From: Melastoma dodecandrum
Lineage: Eukaryota > Streptophyta > Magnoliopsida > Myrtales > Melastomataceae
DNA length: 64,000 bases
NCBI GenBank assembly: GCA_029817715.1
Contig: JARUPY010000473.1
Coordinates: 2,418,001-2,482,000, forward strand
Direction: 5' to 3'
Part shown: one piece after another, positions 60,405 to 64,000 of the stretch
Position numbering within the stretch: position 1 is the stretch's first letter
How the letters are laid out: each line of letters starts with the position of its first letter
Translations under genes and position numbers: made by a program
Notes under the pieces: model-generated
What the model was told of the DNA's origin: nothing
Databases searched by the model: none
Seen by the model: the letters and a program-made list of their open reading frames with translations, nothing else

Positions 60405-61909
60405 TCAATCCACGCTGAGTAGGTTGTCCACATTGCCTGAGCTTGGCAGCACCCGGAACGCTGACCACCTCATCGCCGCATCGGTTTTATCTGGACCAGT
60501 GAATAAGTTGAGGGAAAGCGACGGAGGATCCATCATGAGTAACTCTGTTCTTGTGTTCTGATGATTGGGTACAGCAGCCGTGTAAGGAACTGGGACAAAT
60601 GGAGGCACGGCACTAACAGGACAGCCAGTAGGAGGACTATCCGCGTTGTCACTTTGAATGGGAGTGAGGTTGTGGATAACCGGGTATGGAGATGGGGCAG
60701 GTGATTTTGCGGGGGCTATTGATAGCTGGAAAGCATGAGTCGGGCCAAACTCACTGGTACTTTGGGCTTCATTGGCCGGAGGTTTTTGCGGCAAGGGTTG
60801 CATCTGCGCTGGGTTTTCAGGGACCGAAGCTCGTTCCTTTTCCATTGCAGCTGCAGCCACCTGAAGGAGAAAGGTGCACATAGTCTAATCGTCAAAACAA
60901 GAAGAAAAATCGCCAAACTACCAATAGACCAGGGAAGAAATAGTTGGTAAAAATCTTTAGACGCTTTTTCAAGAAGCTTTTACATCAATTTCCTTGTGAA
61001 AGGAAAAGAGGACTATATTTCTGCTTGAGAAGATATCTGGGCAAACTAAATGGATGATTTTTCCTTGGACCACAAAGTGCCTAAGCATAAGAACAAACTA
61101 CAAAAAGACCCAGAAAGATTTACTCACTTTATCAGGGGTAATATCAAACAGGCTGGTCCGACGGCGTGTATTGAGGTTGCTCCGCCGGAGAAAATATTTC
61201 TGGGCATGGCTAGCCACCTGAGTAGGCGTGCGAGTCTTGACATAATTCCTGGAAATCCCTCTCCAATCTCCTCTCCCCACTTTCTCCAACCCAATGAGGA
61301 ACAGCCTGTGCTCCTCCTCTGTCCATGGAACTCCTGATCAAACAATTTTCAATCAGAAATCTATCATCCTGCCGACAATCAATCCACTAAGCTTCTCATT
61401 CCCTAGCAGGACAATATGAAGTCCACCAAAACATCACGGATCTGATGACTAATAACGCCAAAAAGTTATATATCGAATTTCTGAGCCTTGCATTCAATCA
61501 ATTCGAATCTCAATCCTTCCACCGCAATCCAGGTGGGGAAAAAAAATCCTTAAACTGATCACGACGGAGACGGCAGCAGGAAATCAACAAAAAGAAAAGA
61601 AAAAAAAAAAGAACCTCTCTTCCGTTCACGGACGCCATTCCCGCAGCCACCGCGCTGCCCAGCCTCATCCGCCGACGCGTAACCTCCACCAGCCATCTGC
61701 TCCTTGTTCTCGCCGCCATATACGCGGGTCAGCTCGACTCCATTGTTGGAGACCTCGTGAGGAAGCTGGTAGTCGGAGAGGTTGTTGAGACTGACGCATT
61801 TCCTAATCGGATCGGACACCAGGACCCTAACACCGAACAGCATGAACTCCCCCGTGCTAAAAACCGCGGAGGCAGAATCCCCGGAGGAAGTAGCCGGCGA
61901 CGTCGACAT
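60405..61909 (-). CDS. One-repeat MYB transcription factor (SHAQKYF type), 3 exons, 318 aa
   Basis: Nuclear DNA-binding regulator. Exons: 61909-61615, 61333-61128 and 60860-60405; GT-AG introns, frames join. The N-terminus carries [22 protein letters not shown], conserved in MYBD/At1g74840-like proteins. The MYB repeat (about residues 100-146, [29 protein letters not shown]) binds the TATCC-type I-box. The C-terminal part is Pro-rich and has LSLNL (near 60500), an EAR repression motif. The subfamily is certain; the exact orthologue is not. Confidence 0.92.
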
Positions 61910-62015
61910 CTCCCACGCACCACCCCGATGGATGGATTTTGCCCCGACACAACCCCACGCACACGGACAAGAGAGAGAGGAGAGAAAGGACGAGAGGAAG
62001 GAAGCGCCCTTGCCT

Positions 62016-62023
62016 TTTTATAC
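62016..62023 (-). promoter_or_regulatory. TATA box of the MYB gene
   Basis: TATAAAAA on the minus strand, 107 bases before the ATG, giving a leader of about 75 bases rich in CT/GA. Confidence 0.6.
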
Positions 62024-62029
62024 ATGCAT

Positions 62030-63831
62030 AAGAAAAAAGCGAGGGAATAAAACGGACGGCCTGGATAGCATTACTCCCGAGTAAATACTTCTCGATCGGA
62101 CGGTAGAGAATGAGCTGCGTTGGAGTCGTGTCGGAAAGAGTCCCACCTTGTTCTATCTCTCGTTGGTCACACCGTCCATGTGTTTGGTCCCCTCCCAAGC
62201 GGCGGAGGGGTATTCCCCTTTCTTTTCGTTTTCCTCGTCGTCGCCGAGTAAATAGGTTATGATTACTACTAGTATTAAACACTATTTGCGTTTAATTATC
62301 TTGAAAGGGTATCTTTTTAATGGTTCCGGTAATGAATGGTGCTACGTTTTCAGATTTATCAGGCAAAAGAATCTCTTGGTCATACGTAAGTCATTTGTAC
62401 AATACAAAACAAAAAAAAGAGGACAAAAGAAAGCATCCATCTCTTTAATAAACTATCTTAATTTTTCATGTTTAGTGATGCGCTGTAACTTTTTCATATT
62501 TTTTCTTCAAATAAGCGGTTTTTGAATTGAAGCTACCGAAAGTTACGACCAGATCTTATCATTCATTTTACTTAGAAAATATTTTGGTCTTTTAGATTCT
62601 GACTCATCAATCAAAGTAAAGGAAAATAAACACATTCATTAATTAGAACTGAGAACACGTCCCACGCACTCAAGCGATATGACTACAGACAGACAAAGCA
62701 TATTAATCTCGGACATGACTGTTTGCTTGCAGTAATAGCGAGAATGATTGGAACATCGTCAAAATAATTGCGTGCTGGGTCTCCTCCACCTTTCTTTCCA
62801 CCTACTAAAGAAACACCAACAAGGATGTGCCCTGAATTTACCCAATCAGCCAGAGGAGAAGCTAAAAAGATGAACAGAAAGAAGAGCCTTTTGAATCCAT
62901 AGCCCCATTTAAGCATTAAGCATATGCGTACCTCAAAAAGAACAGTATCTGGGTCTCCGACGTGGTTTTGGCTATAAAGCGCCTCTTTATCTTTGAGCTT
63001 ATAAAGCGTTTCTTAGGAGCAAAGCATATGAAAGTTAAAAGAAAGAAACAACGTGCAGTTATTAATCAATCTGATGGGAAAGAGGGACGAAACCCGGACG
63101 GTGGCGGCGCGCAAAAGAAAGCAAACAACGTGCACCTTCGTCACAGTACTCGGATAGAAAAAATCATAACATTTAGTCAACCATTGGCAATAAGTGCCCC
63201 GCGCTGTGTAAAACCAACCAATGGGGAAGAACTCCACTACCTATATGTCCTGCTGAGATTCCACCCCATCTGTTCATCTTCGCTACTTTCCCTGCTCAGG
63301 AACGCGGTGCAACGAGTTGGTCAGCATGAACTTTATACAGGGGTTTCCAAATCTGGCATCTCGTCTTAATCTAGCAAACCATAAAGATTGTCAGCAAGCA
63401 CAACCCTTCTGAACTCACAAACATATTGTTACTACACTTAGCTCCCATCTCAGCCCATAAATAAAAAAGCTCAGGGGTTAAATGACACCGATGAGTAATG
63501 TTGATGAAAAAAAACGGTGTACATTAAGTGGTCTACTCGGTACACTACTATAATCCCTGTTGCCACAAAACTTCCCCAAAGTTCAATGGCAGTATGTCAC
63601 TGCAGATTATTCAAATGTTACACATTTTGAGATAATTACTAGGATGACAATCTTGAGGGTGGAGATTGGGGTGATACCTGATGATCCTACAAATGCTCCC
63701 TCCTGGGAACATGCCCATGGAAGAGTATGTTACCGCTGCCAAGGAAATCCGAATGCGCTGTCTTGTCATGAGGAGACAGGGTAGCCGAAAGCCAAGTTGC
63801 CAGAAAACTGCTATTGAATGGCATGGCCTGA
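62030..63831. other. Intergenic, no gene recognised
   Basis: Upstream region of the MYB gene. AT-rich stretches near 62260-62680. Short ORFs on both strands look like chance. Confidence 0.5.
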
Positions 63832-64000
63832 TCAGAGTTCAACTTTTGGTAGTTGCGTAATGTCAAGCAACCCACGCCGATTTCTCATGTGATTCCCGTG
63901 GCCATGAACCTTGACTATAGCACGTTTTGGATTCAGATAAAGGTACCTGGGCCTCGAAACACATTTTGTTGACGGTGGCCTTTGAAAATTTCCCCGATTC
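63832..64000 (-). CDS. Possible terminal exon of a gene cut by the window edge
   Basis: A minus-strand frame is open from the right edge to a TGA at 63832-63834 (about 55 codons). It is basic and ends RNRRGLLDITQLPKVEL. It reads like coding sequence but I do not recognise a family, and no start or splice site can be judged. Confidence 0.3.
   Translation of the reverse strand, partial: NRGNFQRPPSTKCVSRPRYLYLNPKRAIVKVHGHGNHMRNRRGLLDITQLPKVEL

Overview
The window is nuclear DNA of a flowering plant, most likely a eudicot. It has intron-rich genes of plant-only families, several LTR-retrotransposon lineages, plant-type DNA transposons and endogenous pararetrovirus (Caulimoviridae) sequence. No rRNA, tRNA or CRISPR was seen. 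Exons were placed by hand from splice sites, reading frame and family knowledge.

Left third (1-17,000) is a transposon graveyard. A Ty3/gypsy element runs in from the left edge. Then come a short-chain dehydrogenase pseudogene (minus) and an NPF-type peptide/nitrate transporter pseudogene (plus). A Copia element (3946-15759, minus) lies inside the NPF pseudogene. That Copia was itself hit by a complete Ty3/gypsy element (5431-10996) and by a non-autonomous hAT element (4271-5197). All three nested insertions have matching LTRs or TIRs and target-site duplications (TSDs).

Middle (17,400-34,500): an intact plasma-membrane H+-ATPase gene (21 coding exons, 956 aa, minus) with a 5-codon uORF and two GC-AG introns. 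Next is a calcium-dependent protein kinase gene (8 coding exons, minus) whose first exon is split by a Copia element (29112-34218) with one uninterrupted gag-pol ORF. The LTR supplies an in-frame ATG to the kinase, replacing the MGNC acylation start.

Main discovery candidate (34,546-48,903): two separate, same-orientation copies of a pararetrovirus genome lie just upstream of the kinase gene. Each carries CP, MP, a third ORF, promoter, leader and tRNA-Met primer site; the longer copy also carries protease-RT-RNase H. Both share the same outer ends, imperfect terminal inverted repeats of about 55 bp, and each is flanked by its own perfect 10-bp TSD. That is the signature of a Mutator-like DNA transposon, not of random pararetroviral integration.

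Right part (49,000-64,000): a nest of TIR elements around a solo LTR, a 1.5-kb solo LTR with 28-bp tandem repeats, a bHLH79-like transcription factor gene (plus), a small Mutator-like element built of GAAGTCGGCC palindromes, a one-repeat SHAQKYF MYB gene (minus, facing the bHLH gene), and a possible terminal exon cut by the right edge.
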